Shown here: in pieces, positions 62,025 through 64,000 of the stretch
Numbering within the stretch: the first letter of the stretch is position 1
Layout of the letters: every line of letters begins with the position of its first letter
Source of the DNA: Beroe ovata
Lineage: Eukaryota > Ctenophora > Nuda > Beroida > Beroidae
Assembly (NCBI GenBank): GCA_946803715.1
Contig: CAMPET010000197.1
Span: forward strand, 73,529 to 137,528
Direction of reading: 5' to 3'
Length of the DNA: 64,000 nt
Notes under the pieces: generated by a model
Told to the model about the DNA's origin: nothing
Databases searched by the model: none
The model's input: only the letters and a program-made list of their open reading frames with translations
Program-made: the position numbers and the translations under genes

Positions 62025-62291
62025 TTATCTCAATATCTTCTTGCTCCGTTTCCATGGCACCCACACCCCCTTCCTCTTCCCCTCTTTCGACGATTTCAGC
62101 TGGTAGATCGGCTTTACTCTGTCCCAAAAGTGGCGCTTCACTCGACCTACCATCTCCTCCACCATTCCAGGATAGGTCTTGGCCACGTTTCTCCGCTCAC
62201 GGGGATCAGATTTCAGTTCGAAGAGGAGGATTGTCTCTGATCCCCCCTGATCAGATTCCTCATTCTGTTGTACTTGTTGTTGTACTTGTAC

Positions 62292-62332
<41 letters not shown>

Positions 62333-63157
62333 GCTGTTGTTGTTGTTGTTGTTGTTGTTGTTGCTGTTGTCTCTCTGAGATGGCCCGATAGGGAACTGCG
62401 TTTCGGGTAGTCCAGCCAGATTTGAACATCTTTTCGTTTCCTGCAGGGCCGGGGGACAGTTTAGAATCTTACAATCAGTGACATAGATTGATTAATTTAA
62501 GTGAGATTTCAGCAATACTGCTTCATCATTTCGCATGACGTACAACCGCCACTGATCACAGTCACATGGACCGCAAAGTTCAGCTTTCTTACACTCACCT
62601 ACAATGATTTTCCAGCTCCCCCATATGTACACAATCATGTCCCCTGTCGGTCCACGATCATTCTTCTTCACGGTGTTCGTGGTTTGAGCGGTGTTTAACA
62701 TGTTAGATTTCAGGGACGCACCGTTTTTCTCCGACTTCCTACTGCTGGAGGGGCGTGACTGGGGTTTCAACTCCAAGAGATTATCATCCTTCACTTCGGT
62801 ATACTCATGCATGCCTTTGAGAGTTCTATCAACCTGAACTTCAGCATCAGAATGCTCCTTGTCCAGTGTGCTGTTTCGAGAATTGACTGGTTGATCTTCA
62901 ATACTTTCTCCCTCTAATCTAGCTGTGACATCACCCTGATTCTCGTGTTGCTGTGCAGAGGTTGAGTTGTTAACCCGTGAGAAAGCAACAGTATTATTAG
63001 GTTGCTGTTCATCTTCCTTTTTTGTAACCACAGGGCGATTCACAGCGGAGCGAGTGTGGTTTGTATTAATCCTTACATTGGAGTTGAGTTTCCGCTTTTT
63101 GGCAGCGGAATACTGTGTTTTCCTATTCATACCTCTCCACAGTAGATCATAGTCCAG
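62025..63157 (-). CDS. Arylsulfatase (ARSB-like), C-terminal part only, with polyQ and low-complexity insertions
   Basis: Sulfatases of this type hydrolyse sulfate esters in lysosomes or outside the cell. Two exons are visible: 63157-62599 (open to the N at 63158) and 62440-62025 (TAA). The first begins LDYDLLWRGM, matching the LDG-type segment of arylsulfatase B, then has about 150 hydrophilic residues not normally present, then GSWKIIVG, the family's WKLIVG strand. The second exon reads NEKMFKSGWTT, a run of about 24 Gln with a few Val, then LLFELKSDPRERRNVAKTYP and GVWVPW, the standard ARSB end. The catalytic N-terminal half (CxPSR) is absent because the contig ends at the N. Whether the insertions are tolerated or mark decay is unclear. 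Confidence 0.82.
62286..62368. repeat. CAA/CAG trinucleotide repeat coding for polyQ in the sulfatase
   Basis: GTT repeats with two GCT interruptions on the plus strand read as a glutamine run on the minus strand, in frame within sulfatase exon 62440-62025. Length polymorphism is expected. Confidence 0.9.
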
Positions 63158-63158
63158 N

Positions 63159-64000
63159 CAACACGCATCACGATTACAATGAAAACGTTATACCTAGTAA
63201 GTTATATGGGGGATCTGTCCATAAATATCTGCTGTGAAAGGGGAACGCAGGGAGAAGGGTCACTAGTAGGGAAGTAGCGGGTCACAAGAGGGATTGAAAG
63301 GGGCCAGGGGTCTAGAAAGTTCTGGATAATTTTTGCACCCCAGGAGAGCTAACCCACCTCACAGTCACATGGCTAACCCCGCGCTCTCCCCTGTAATAGA
63401 TGACGTGATCAAGCCAGTGGAGAGTTTCATCTTCACTCGGGGTCCGGACACAAGTGTTTCCTCGACCAGTGAGTACTACCCGTCCACTCCACCTTGGTAT
63501 AGGCTGCACGTGCTTTACAACAACAACAAGGACGTGTTGCTTCACAACAAGAAGGGAGATAGTCACGTGGAATGTGAGTGGATTTGATGTCTATTGTCTG
63601 TACGAATTTAAAAGTGGCTTACTATCAAATATCAGACATGAGTGGACATTCACACCCTCACGTAATTCTCTTTTTTCTCAGCTGGAAGTTTCGCGACACA
63701 CATGCCTATTTCCACGACAACAGATTTGTCACAGTGTCCGTGTGACAACAAGAACAACATGGACACTCTTCTGAATATCCTCTCATCAGCTGCGCCAGCA
63801 GAAGAAAAGCGAAATGTGGGTGTGAATCCTGATGTAAATCATCAGGAATTCAGAGGAATTTATTGATCAGAGATCTTCCTGATTTCCTTCCAATTTAACA
63901 CTTCATTCCTCGTCAGAATCTACTACAGATAGGGCTGTACAGCGAGGAACATGCTCGAAGATGCTACCAGTTCTGCATCAACCACAGTCCGTCTATGTCA
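63159..64000 (+). CDS. Second, partial copy of the secreted orphan gene
   Basis: After the N at 63158 the sequence repeats the gene at 59263-61193 from inside its exon 2. Exon pieces: 63159-63196, 63400-63573, 63682-63815 and 63917 onward (cut by the window). The encoded residues in the shared exons appear identical, while introns differ by substitutions and by indels of up to roughly 40 bases. The copy lacks the signal-peptide exon because the join falls inside exon 2. It is either the other allele placed downstream by assembly or a recent tandem duplicate; the exact truncation at the N favours the former. Confidence 0.75.

Overview
The window is nuclear DNA from an animal. Almost every gene is split by short GT-AG introns. 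The proteins include integrin alpha, seven-transmembrane receptors, AMPK beta, an SR splicing factor and CDCA7. The background is fairly AT-rich, dotted with GC-rich palindromic repeats, CA/TG microsatellites and unresolved allelic joins. Vertebrate-style features are absent, genes are compact, and most start codons sit just behind a splice-acceptor-like AG. A non-bilaterian animal that may use spliced-leader trans-splicing (ctenophore or hydrozoan) is a reasonable guess, but the species cannot be fixed from the sequence.

Layout. 1-24 kb: an intronless GPCR running off the left edge (-), the beta-propeller half of an integrin alpha (-), a repeat-rich gap of about 5 kb, a Q/Y/P-rich protein with a SEC31/SRA1-like N-terminus (-), nucleoside diphosphate kinase (+), ribosomal protein L15 (+), and a large RRM plus RS/KS-rich protein (-). 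27.8-53.5 kb: seven consecutive plus-strand genes, often only 340-580 bp apart: SKP1, AMPK beta, CDCA7 (with an intronless GPCR nested antisense in one intron), an SH3YL1-like SYLF-SH3 protein, a TMX3-like PDI, a small mitochondrial membrane protein and proteasome subunit PSMD6/Rpn7. 54.6-64 kb: serine dehydratase (-), an orphan secreted cysteine-containing protein (+), the C-terminal part of an arylsulfatase with a polyQ insertion (-), and a second partial copy of the orphan secreted gene.

Exon models were built by hand from conserved protein matches. They were accepted only where splice signals and reading-frame phases agreed across every junction. The genes are mostly housekeeping (translation, ubiquitin/proteasome, energy sensing, ER folding, amino-acid catabolism) and do not form one pathway; their shared feature is the compact, same-strand arrangement. 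Single-N joins at 4434, 17878, 46062 and 63158 are flanked by duplicated, slightly diverged sequence. They look like allelic copies left side by side by the assembler, so copy number and order near them should not be trusted.
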